In this document: positions 6,420 through 12,280 of the stretch, piece after piece
Numbering within the stretch: position 1 is the stretch's first letter
Layout: every line of letters begins with the position of its first letter
NCBI GenBank assembly: GCA_964549595.1
Contig: CAZJWK010000073.1
Location: 1-14,243 of the forward strand
Reading direction: 5' to 3'
Source of the DNA: CAZQQN01 sp964549595
Lineage (GTDB): Bacteria; Bacteroidota; Bacteroidia; CAILMK01; CAYYUA01
DNA: 14,243 nucleotides
The notes under the pieces: model-generated
Seen by the model: only the letters and a program-made list of their open reading frames with translations
What the model was told of the DNA's origin: nothing
Database searches by the model: none
Position numbers and translations under genes: made by a program

Positions 6420-6812
6420 ATGTTGTACGAAGCACAAGGAAAAATTCACGAAATTTTTGACACACAGCAAAAGACAGACAATTTTAAATTAAGGGAATTT
6501 GTTTTGGAATATCAGGACGGGCAGTACCCCCAGCAGATTAAATTCCAGCTTACCCAGGATCGTTGTTCGTTGCTGGATCATTTCAGCATCGGGGATGAAG
6601 TAAAGGTGGCTTTCAGTCTTCGCGGGCGATCCTATACAAACAAAGAAGGCAAAACCATGTATTTTACCAACCTTAATGCGGTTAAACTGGAAGCCATGAA
6701 TGATGAGAGGGTGGACCCAAATGCCGACCAAACGCCTTCCGAGGATTTTGATCCCAACAAGGACGTTGATGAGGAGGACGATTCTGCTTATAATGAGGAT
6801 ATTCCCTTTTAA
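6420..6812 (+). CDS. DUF3127 family OB-fold protein with SSB-like C-terminal tail
   Basis: A 130-aa protein. Residues 2-95 show the Bacteroidota DUF3127 pattern: an opening G-K-I strand, the paired strands KLREFVLEY (23-31) and QQIKFQLTQD (38-47), a GDEVKVAFSLRGRSY segment (58-72) and a closing strand YFTNLNAVKLE (81-91). This is an oligonucleotide/oligosaccharide-binding (OB) fold layout. The rest is an acidic, disordered tail ending EEDDSAYNEDIPF. That end closely copies the DDDIPF tip with which single-stranded DNA-binding protein recruits repair and replication partners. A role binding single-stranded nucleic acid and the same partners is inferred, not shown. No Shine-Dalgarno is present. 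It lies 191 nt after the queA-like gene and 191 nt before the ABC-F gene, each with room for its own promoter. Confidence 0.8.
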   Translation: MLYEAQGKIHEIFDTQQKTDNFKLREFVLEYQDGQYPQQIKFQLTQDRCSLLDHFSIGDEVKVAFSLRGRSYTNKEGKTMYFTNLNAVKLEAMNDERVDPNADQTPSEDFDPNKDVDEEDDSAYNEDIPF

Positions 6813-6872
6813 TGCAAAAAGCCATTTCAATCCCTCATGCCAAATGTTTTCAGCTTTATTTGGGCACTAATT

Positions 6873-6924
6873 CGGGAGGTTAATTAATGGGTTTAAGCCA
6901 TTACGAAAGCAGGCTTCCCGTTTT
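6873..6924 (+). terminator. Two-tier hairpin followed by TTTT between the DUF3127 and ABC-F genes
   Basis: Outer stem CGGGAGG (6873-6879) pairs with CTTCCCG (6914-6920) with one G-U pair. An inner perfect hairpin TAATGG/CCATTA (6885-6890 with 6898-6903) has a 7-nt loop. TTTT follows directly at 6921-6924. It reads as a weak intrinsic terminator 60 nt after the DUF3127 stop, but it also lies within what could be the ABC-F leader, so a regulatory leader structure is the alternative. Confidence 0.4.
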
Positions 6925-7003
6925 AAAGCTGTCTAAACATTTTTCCACGGCTGTTTGATGCATTTTTAACCGGCATTTTTTGCACGACTTAAGGCACTGA
7001 AAT

Positions 7004-8908
7004 ATGATCTACTTAGAAGCGGAAAATCTTTCCAAGGGCTTTGGAGAGAAAGTGTTGTTTGAGGGCATTGGCTTAACGGTTGCCCAAGGGGAGAAAATTG
7101 CTTTAGTAGCCCGGAATGGAGCCGGGAAAAGCACCCTTTTGACCATATTGGCTCAAAAGGATATTCCGGAAACCGGCAATGTCCATATCCCCAAAAATGT
7201 TAGAACCAGCTATCTGCCTCAAAATCCTGATTTGCCTGAAGATGAAACAGTCCTTGGAGCTGTATTGCATTCGGAGAATCCTATGGCCTCTGCCATCCGG
7301 GAATATGAAAAAGCCCTTGATTATCAATCCAGGCAAAATACACCCGAAGCCGCCCAAATGCTTCAGGCTGCTATGGACCGGATGGAAGCGGAGGATGCTT
7401 GGGACTACGAAAACAAGGTCACTGAAATACTTAGTAAATTAAACGTGAATAACCATCAGCAAAAGGTTAGTCAGTTGTCAGGTGGCCAAAAAAAGCGGGT
7501 AGCACTGGCCAAGGTGATGATCGAGGAGCCGGATTTCCTTATTATGGACGAGCCCACAAACCACCTGGACCTGGAAATGGTGGAATGGCTGGAAGAAACA
7601 CTGGTTACCAAAAAGATGACCCTGTTACTGGTTACCCACGACCGCTATTTCCTTAATCGCGTAACCAATCATATCCTTGAGCTCGAAAATGGTGAATTGA
7701 GAAAATTCCGTGGCAATTTTGAATATTACCTGGAAAAGAAAGCTGAATTAGAGGCACAGAAAGCCACTGAAGTTGAAAAAGCCCGAAAACAATACGCCAA
7801 AGAGTTGGAATGGATAAAGACGCAGCCAAAAGCTCGGGGCACAAAATCCAAATCCCGCATTGAAAGGGCCGGAGAGCTAAAAGAAAAGGCTCAACAAAAG
7901 CCCTCTGAAGGTTCCGTTCAGATGGAAAACGTCAAGATGAGCCGTTTGGGTAAAAAGATTATGGATATGGAGCGGGTAAGTAAAAGCTTCGGGGATATTC
8001 GAATCCTGAATGATTTTACCTACGAGTTCCAAAAGGGAGACCGGATTGGCATTGTAGGTCCGAATGGCTCCGGTAAAACCACTTTTTTAAACATTTTAAC
8101 CGGTAATTTAAAGCCCGATCAGGGAAAAATCGACCGTGGGGAAACCATTGTGTTTGGATACTATAAGCAGGAAACCATGCGAGTTCCCGATGATAAAAAA
8201 GTGATCGAAGTGATCCGGGATGTGGCTGAAGTTCTTGATCTTGGGAATGGCCGGCAACTAACGGCCTTCCAGCTTCTGGAGCGCTTTTTATTCCCAAAGC
8301 AAATGCATTATAACTATGTGTACAAACTTAGCGGCGGGGAAAAGCGCAGACTCCATCTGTTGACTGTGCTTATGAAAAACCCCAATTTTCTCATTCTGGA
8401 CGAGCCTACAAACGACCTTGATATTCTTACTCTGGGCGTTTTGGAGGAATTCCTGAAAAACTTCAATGGCTGCTTAATCACCGTGACACACGACCGTTAT
8501 TTCCTGGATAAAATTGCCAATCACCTGTTTATTTTCCAGGGACACGGGAACATTATGGATTACAATGGGACTTATTCGGAATACCGTAGAGAGCAAAAGC
8601 AGCAAACCAAAGGTTCAGCCAAAAGCAAACCCCAAAAAGAATCCCTTACAAAAGCCACCAAAAAAGAAAAACCCGCTCGCCATCAAAAAAAACTTTCCTA
8701 TAAGGAGAAAAAGGAGATGGAAGGTCTTGAAAAAGATTTAGAAGAATTGGAGGAAAGGAAGAATGCCCTTCAGGCTAAGCTGAATTCGGCTGAGGGAACC
8801 CCAGAAGAACTTAACGATTGGTCTAAAACGCTCAATGAAATTCAGGAACAAATCTCTGAGAAAGAGATGCGATGGCTGGAACTTGCTGAAACAGAAAATA
8901 CCACCTAA
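7004..8908 (+). CDS. uup: ABC-F family ATPase, Uup-like
   Basis: A 634-aa soluble protein with two ABC domains in tandem and no membrane segments. ABC-F proteins act on the ribosome, and Uup-type members are also linked to DNA and ribosome homeostasis. Domain 1: Walker A ARNGAGKST (36-44), signature LSGGQ (158-162), Walker B and D-loop LIMDEPTNHLD (179-189), switch H212. A charged helical inter-domain linker (about 235-315) is the part that reaches the P-site tRNA in this family. Domain 2: GPNGSGKTT (352-360), LSGGE (442-446), LILDEPTNDLD (463-473), H496. A Lys-rich segment and a coiled coil (about 590-634) close the protein, which is the Uup hallmark. All catalytic residues are present, so it should be active. 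The length is normal. A possible poor promoter is TTTG at 6954-6957 with ATTTTTTG at 6975-6982. Nothing points to antibiotic resistance. Confidence 0.92.
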   Translation: MIYLEAENLSKGFGEKVLFEGIGLTVAQGEKIALVARNGAGKSTLLTILAQKDIPETGNVHIPKNVRTSYLPQNPDLPEDETVLGAVLHSENPMASAIREYEKALDYQSRQNTPEAAQMLQAAMDRMEAEDAWDYENKVTEILSKLNVNNHQQKVSQLSGGQKKRVALAKVMIEEPDFLIMDEPTNHLDLEMVEWLEETLVTKKMTLLLVTHDRYFLNRVTNHILELENGELRKFRGNFEYYLEKKAELEAQKATEVEKARKQYAKELEWIKTQPKARGTKSKSRIERAGELKEKAQQKPSEGSVQMENVKMSRLGKKIMDMERVSKSFGDIRILNDFTYEFQKGDRIGIVGPNGSGKTTFLNILTGNLKPDQGKIDRGETIVFGYYKQETMRVPDDKKVIEVIRDVAEVLDLGNGRQLTAFQLLERFLFPKQMHYNYVYKLSGGEKRRLHLLTVLMKNPNFLILDEPTNDLDILTLGVLEEFLKNFNGCLITVTHDRYFLDKIANHLFIFQGHGNIMDYNGTYSEYRREQKQQTKGSAKSKPQKESLTKATKKEKPARHQKKLSYKEKKEMEGLEKDLEELEERKNALQAKLNSAEGTPEELNDWSKTLNEIQEQISEKEMRWLELAETENTT

Positions 8909-8940
8909 CAAAAGCAAACTGCTTCCACGTGGTAGGTATT
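8897..8940 (+). terminator. Nested hairpin spanning the ABC-F stop codon
   Basis: AATACCACC (8897-8905) pairs with GGTAGGTATT (8931-8940) with a single bulged base. Inside it lies a second perfect hairpin, AAGCA-AAC-TGCTT (8912-8924). The stop codon (8906-8908) falls in the internal loop. Only a short T-rich stretch (ATCTTTT) follows, so it may terminate weakly or protect the mRNA 3' end. It separates the ABC-F gene from the convergent 51-aa gene. Confidence 0.4.
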
Positions 8941-9041
8941 AATCTTTTCATTGAAACAATTAGCGTTCGGATATTCTTATAGATGGCGTTTTATGCATAC
9001 CGGCCTTCTATCCGGAAAGGTCCTGAAAAGGGAGAATAAAC

Positions 9042-9197
9042 TTAGAGCACGAAGTACAAAATAAAGGCCAATAAAAGTAAAACCGCCACTATCCGTGTCC
9101 AAATGCTAAAAGATTGAAAATCATACCCGCAAACAGGGCATGTTTTACAGGATTTATCCACGTCCATGGCGCATGATGGGCATTCCTTCGTGGCCAT
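9042..9197 (-). CDS. Small zinc-ribbon membrane protein (51 aa)
   Basis: This short reading frame encodes MATKECPSCAMDVDKSC, then KTCPVCGYDFQSF, then a hydrophobic tail. C6/C9 (CPSC) and C20/C23 (CPVC) form a typical treble-clef or zinc-ribbon pair; C17 is an extra cysteine. Residues 32-51 (IWTRIVAVLLLLAFILYFVL) form one transmembrane helix reaching the C-terminus, so the zinc ribbon would be an N-terminal domain tethered to the membrane, probably on the cytoplasmic side. The motif density and the clean domain-plus-anchor layout make a chance ORF unlikely. No Shine-Dalgarno or clear -7 box precedes it. It is convergent with the ABC-F gene. Function unknown; a tail-anchored regulator or adaptor is one possibility. 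Confidence 0.78.
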   Translation of the reverse strand: MATKECPSCAMDVDKSCKTCPVCGYDFQSFSIWTRIVAVLLLLAFILYFVL

Positions 9198-9604
9198 AAC
9201 AAGTTTTTTGTATCCAACATAGAACTTTGTAAGAATAGTTCAGGCATTTGGATACTGAATGGTTTGGATTAATGCTTAGTATTGGTGTAAATTATTTTCA
9301 AATTCCAAGATTTTTTTTAAATTAACCAATAGAAAGGGGGATGCTTTTTTAAGCCTAACTTTGTTTAAATCTTACCGATAATTTTTAAACAATTTTTACA
9401 ACATTTTGGCTTTAGTTACGTTTTAGGTGATAAAGATTTTGAGGGCTATATCCCTCATATAATTTAAAAAAATTATTCCTCATGCAACCTAAACAGAAAA
9501 AACTACGACTACCCTAATAAAGGGGTAATTAAAAAAGGGTAAAGCAGCACCCAAAATTTAGGCACAGGTTTTGAAATACATTAAGCAAAAATAAGGAGGT
9601 CTCC
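9198..9604 (+). other. Gene-free stretch holding a hairpin-rich, transcribed-looking leader
   Basis: No convincing ORF over about 400 nt. Downstream of the -7 box at 9356-9363 the plus strand carries three hairpins in a row: TGAGGG/CCCTCA (9440-9445 with 9452-9457), an AT-only ATAATTT/AAATTAT (9459-9465 with 9470-9476), and TACCC/GGGTA (9510-9514 with 9523-9527). A perfect Shine-Dalgarno AAGGAGGT follows at 9593-9600. The whole looks like a structured 5' leader, or a small RNA, for the two mini-ORFs after it. No riboswitch class is recognisable. Confidence 0.4.
9356..9363 (+). promoter_or_regulatory. -7 promoter box (TAACTTTG) upstream of the mini-ORFs
   Basis: Exact match to TAnnTTTG on the plus strand, identical to the box before the queA-like gene. 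No TTTG occurs at -33. Transcription would start near 9368 and run through the hairpins at 9440-9527 into the mini-ORFs at 9605 and 9671. Confidence 0.4.
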
Positions 9605-9652
9605 ATGGTACACAAAAAATTACACCTAAACTGTTTAAAACTATTTGTTTAA
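9605..9652 (+). CDS. 15-aa mini-ORF with a perfect Shine-Dalgarno (possible leader peptide)
   Basis: The ATG at 9605 is 4 nt after AAGGAGGT (9593-9600), a full complement to the 16S rRNA 3' end. The frame encodes MVHKKLHLNCLKLFV and stops at 9652, 18 nt before the next ORF. The peptide is Leu- and Lys-rich with no recognisable motif. Such a strong Shine-Dalgarno is rare in this phylum, which argues that initiation here is meaningful, for example to couple or regulate the 45-aa ORF. No homologue is known to me. Confidence 0.35.
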   Translation: MVHKKLHLNCLKLFV

Positions 9653-9670
9653 TCTTTAAACGCTAAAGCC

Positions 9671-9808
9671 ATGGACGATTACTTTGTAAAGTACCAGGAA
9701 ACCAAACGTCAAGCTTACCTCCTTATGGTTGCCGGTGACATTAAGGGTTATGTCAGAAAGTTAATGGAATTGGAAAACATAAGGAAATTGTTTAAAAGAT
9801 GCGCTTAA
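9671..9808 (+). CDS. Small hypothetical protein (45 aa)
   Basis: The frame encodes MDDYFVKYQETKRQAYLLMV, then a G-D-I-K-G-Y turn, then a second helix RKLMELENIRKLFKR. It is predicted as a basic, soluble helix-turn-helix-like hairpin without cysteines (apart from C44) or membrane segments. The pattern Y-F-x-K-Y-x-E-T-K-x-x-A-x-x-L-M-x-x-G gives me the impression of a short conserved Bacteroidota protein, but I cannot name it. It has no Shine-Dalgarno of its own; the mini-ORF at 9605 ends 18 nt before it, so translational coupling is possible. It ends 5 nt from the convergent kinase-like gene. Confidence 0.5.
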   Translation: MDDYFVKYQETKRQAYLLMVAGDIKGYVRKLMELENIRKLFKRCA

Positions 9809-9813
9809 ACCAT

Positions 9814-11511
9814 TTAAAGCTGTCGGTGACGAATTATTGAGATCAATAAGCCAATGGCCAGAAAACCGGCGATAAAAAACCCTATAATGCCAAAAATCGG
9901 AACGCCCTTGTAAACCGGGGGAATCTTAGAATGGACAAGAAGGGATGAACCTACTACAAGGGAAGCCACCAAAATGGCAAAAGCAATTCGGTTGCTAATT
10001 TTATCAAAGGTTGCTAATAATGGCTCAATGCCTTTGTGTTCAATATCTACATTAATCCTGCCTTCTTTAGCTTGCTCAATAAGGTCTTTAAAATCGTAAG
10101 GCAAATCACGAATGAAACTGCCAAACTGGTGAGCAGATAAATAAAACGATTTCATTAACTGCATGGGATTCATTCTTTTTCTCTGCAACTCACTCACGTG
10201 GGGTTTCATTTGTTCAAAGGGGTTGAATTGCGGGTCAAGCCGGTAACCAACTCCTTCAATGATGACCAATGCTTTCATTAAAATGAAAAGATCCGGGTGG
10301 ATCCGGATTTCATACCGCACTACAATTTTCCTGACCCGCTCTATGATATCCTGGATATTGGCGTCTTCAAGAGATTGGTAAGCATATTCGTTTAAGAATT
10401 CGTTTAACTCATATTCGAGGCCTTTCTGGTTATGCAAGTCATTTCGACCGGAGAGCTCTTCCAATACCCTTATCATCATTTGGCTATCATGGTTACTGAT
10501 ACCAATTAGTAAGGTGACCAGGTTTTCCCGGTCTGCTTCAGTAATAAAACCCATCATCCCGAAATCAATAAAGCAAATCACATGACCCTCCATGACTAAC
10601 ACATTACCGGGATGGGGATCCGCATGGAAGAAACCATAATCGAAAACCTGGCGAAGGTAGAAGTTAAAGCCCCTTTTTGATAAAAGTTTCAGATCGTAGC
10701 CTGCTTCTTCAAGTTTGCCAATTTCTGAGATCTTTATACCATTGACATACTCAAGGGTAATTACCTTATTGGAGGTGAAGTCTTTATAAGCCTTTGGAAC
10801 TTTTAATTTCGGTTCATCATTAAATTGGTATTGAAATCGCTCTACATAACTGGCTTCCAGGTTGAAGTTCATTTCTTTCTTAATGACCTTTTCAAACGTA
10901 TCCACCTGCCCGATGGGGTCAAATACCCGTAAAGAAGAGGCATGCTTGTGCATAAGCCGGGCAAGGTCCCGCATGATCTCTATGTCAGTCTGAACAAGGG
11001 ACTTAATGTCCGGCCGTTGTACTTTGATCACCACCGGCTCACCCTCTTTTAGCTCAGCATAATGCACCTGAGCAATGGAAGCGGAGGAAAAGGGTTCGGA
11101 ATCAAAGGTTTTAAATAAATGCTCCGTGGTTTCTCCCAGTTCCTCCTCAATGATTTTTTTGGCCTCTTTGGCTTCAAAAGCGGGGACCTTATCCTGAAGT
11201 TTCTCCAACTCGATAATCAACTCGCCCGGTAATAAGTCCGGCCGATTACTCATTATTTGCCCGAACTTGATAAAAGTGGGCCCTAACTCTTCCAAAACGA
11301 GCCTTATTCGCTCATACCGGGTAAGGCTTTCAATGGCTTTCTTTTTCTGTTCCTTTTTGGCCTTTTTATGGGTTTTGATAAAAGGTAAATGCCGTGAGGC
11401 CTTTATTGAGGAAAGCACATCCTCGAACCCATACTTGATAAGCACAGCACCTATCTTCCGGTAGCGGTTGATATAATTGAGGGGATGCGCAAAAAGTCCG
11501 GTTTTGGCCAT
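9814..11511 (-). CDS. ABC1/AarF/UbiB family atypical kinase-like membrane protein
   Basis: A 565-aa member of the UbiB/ADCK family, atypical protein-kinase-like ATPases that support isoprenoid-quinone synthesis or membrane lipid handling. Diagnostic motifs: the KxGQ motif in FIKFGQIMSNRPDLLP (80-95), the Ala-rich loop SSASIAQVH (142-150), the Lys of IKVQRP (K163), the NFNLEA helix with E219, HADPHPGN (296-303) as catalytic loop and DFG (316-318). Two transmembrane helices close the protein (about 509-526 and 537-560), matching UbiB, which is membrane-anchored at its C-terminus. All signature residues are intact. Bacteroidota usually make menaquinone rather than ubiquinone, so a ubiquinone role should not be assumed. 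It lies 24 nt after the phasin-like gene in the same operon. Confidence 0.93.
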   Translation of the reverse strand: MAKTGLFAHPLNYINRYRKIGAVLIKYGFEDVLSSIKASRHLPFIKTHKKAKKEQKKKAIESLTRYERIRLVLEELGPTFIKFGQIMSNRPDLLPGELIIELEKLQDKVPAFEAKEAKKIIEEELGETTEHLFKTFDSEPFSSASIAQVHYAELKEGEPVVIKVQRPDIKSLVQTDIEIMRDLARLMHKHASSLRVFDPIGQVDTFEKVIKKEMNFNLEASYVERFQYQFNDEPKLKVPKAYKDFTSNKVITLEYVNGIKISEIGKLEEAGYDLKLLSKRGFNFYLRQVFDYGFFHADPHPGNVLVMEGHVICFIDFGMMGFITEADRENLVTLLIGISNHDSQMMIRVLEELSGRNDLHNQKGLEYELNEFLNEYAYQSLEDANIQDIIERVRKIVVRYEIRIHPDLFILMKALVIIEGVGYRLDPQFNPFEQMKPHVSELQRKRMNPMQLMKSFYLSAHQFGSFIRDLPYDFKDLIEQAKEGRINVDIEHKGIEPLLATFDKISNRIAFAILVASLVVGSSLLVHSKIPPVYKGVPIFGIIGFFIAGFLAIGLLISIIRHRQL

Positions 11512-11535
11512 AATAAAGTAGGCTTAACTTAATTT

Positions 11536-11859
11536 TTAGCCATTGTTTTTATTTTGCGCATTTTGCTGTTCAAGGGCTTCTTCCAGATGCCGAATTCGCC
11601 TTTTAAGGTCATTTAGTTCTTCCCTGGTAGGAATTTCCAGTTTGTGCAGGGTCTTTTCCACTTGCGCTTTAACGGTCTTATTGAGGTCATCCTTTAATTT
11701 GTTGGATTCAGCCGATAAGTCTTCGACCAGTTTTTTACCCTCTTCTTCTGAGAGATTGGTTTTCTCGGAAATTTCTTCTGCCAAATCCTGGGCCTTTTTA
11801 CGGCTTAAAGCCATGAAACCAAGGCCTGCGTAGGTCAGTTTTTTTACTAAATTATCCAT
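11536..11859 (-). CDS. Phasin-like (PhaF/PhaI-type) helical protein
   Basis: A 107-aa protein. A short hydrophobic patch near the N-terminus (LTYAGLGFMALS, 8-19) precedes an almost entirely charged helix: ISEKTNLSEEEGKKLVEDL (30-48), a middle amphipathic run, and a Leu-heptad segment with LKRRIRHLEEALEQQNAQ (84-101). This is the layout of the polyhydroxyalkanoate granule-associated (phasin-superfamily) proteins, small coiled-coil proteins that coat hydrophobic surfaces. It directly precedes the UbiB-family gene, a pairing I recall from other bacteria, so a membrane or quinone-related role is as likely as PHA storage; no PHA gene is in the window. A poor -7 box is at 11885-11892. Confidence 0.75.
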   Translation of the reverse strand: MDNLVKKLTYAGLGFMALSRKKAQDLAEEISEKTNLSEEEGKKLVEDLSAESNKLKDDLNKTVKAQVEKTLHKLEIPTREELNDLKRRIRHLEEALEQQNAQNKNNG

Positions 11860-11884
11860 AAAGCCTTTTATTTTTGTTTGCCTG

Positions 11885-11892
11885 TAAAGTTA
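11885..11892 (-). promoter_or_regulatory. Possible -7 box of the phasin-like/UbiB operon
   Basis: TAACTTTA on the minus strand matches TAnnTTTG at all but the last position and lies about 25 nt before the start codon at 11859. The upstream stretch is AT-rich without a clear TTTG. Confidence 0.3.
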
Positions 11893-12224
11893 ACCCATTT
11901 TTAAACTTTTTAAAAGAAAGAGGCGCATTAATTCATTTTTTGCCCTATTTTTAGCGTATTCATCTTTTGAAAGCTTTAAAAAGTCGAAATAAAAAGCCCT
12001 TTTAACGAAAAATTTCATTTTTCAAAATTTTTTTCCGATATTCGCTAAATAACAAGGAAAGAAAGGGGTATTATTAGTTGTAAAGTTTTTTACTCCTTAT
12101 TGGCTTATAGGAACCAAAATGGAAAAAATGATTTTTAAACGATTACCATCAAGAGCCTTGCTCTGACTCCCGTTTTAAGGTTTTACAAGAATTTAATTTT
12201 AATAAAAATATCGGTAATGAAGTC
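11893..12224. other. AT-rich intergenic stretch between divergent genes
   Basis: No supported gene. It contains an AU-only hairpin GAAAAAT-TTC-ATTTTTC (12007-12023) followed by a T-run, a 15-codon plus-strand ORF at 12119-12166 (MEKMIFKRLPSRALL), and a small perfect hairpin AGAGC-CTT-GCTCT (12152-12164) at that ORF's end. No TAnnTTTG box is visible on the plus strand, so the promoter of the gene at 12281 was not found. The sequence around 12108 (TAGGAACCAAAATGGAAA) resembles that around 12259 (TAGGAATTAAAAATGGAAA). Confidence 0.35.
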
Positions 12225-12259
12225 GCTATAGCCCGTTTAAAGGGCAATAGCATTTTTTT
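12225..12259 (+). terminator. Terminator-like hairpin plus T7 immediately before the surface-protein gene
   Basis: GCTAT-A-GCCC (12225-12234) pairs with GGGC-A-ATAGC (12242-12251), nine base pairs with one A-A mismatch and a 7-nt loop. A and seven T (12253-12259) follow directly. This is an intrinsic terminator layout on the plus strand. It ends 21 nt before the ATG at 12281, and no plus-strand gene lies upstream for it to terminate apart from the 15-codon ORF. It may be an attenuator in the gene's own leader or the end of a small RNA. Confidence 0.55.
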
Positions 12260-12280
12260 AGGAATTAAAAATGGAAAGTT

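Noticed and set aside
7004..8908. ABC-F gene as an antibiotic-resistance determinant
   Set aside because: The C-terminal coiled coil and typical linker point to a housekeeping Uup-like protein; no resistance or mobile context is present.
9483..9518. 11-codon ORF MQPKQKKLRLP within the structured leader
   Set aside because: No Shine-Dalgarno, very short, and it overlaps the third hairpin; nothing separates it from chance.
12007..12023. AU-only hairpin followed by T-run as a second terminator
   Set aside because: All but one pair are A-T, the region is overall AT-rich, and no gene ends nearby on that strand.
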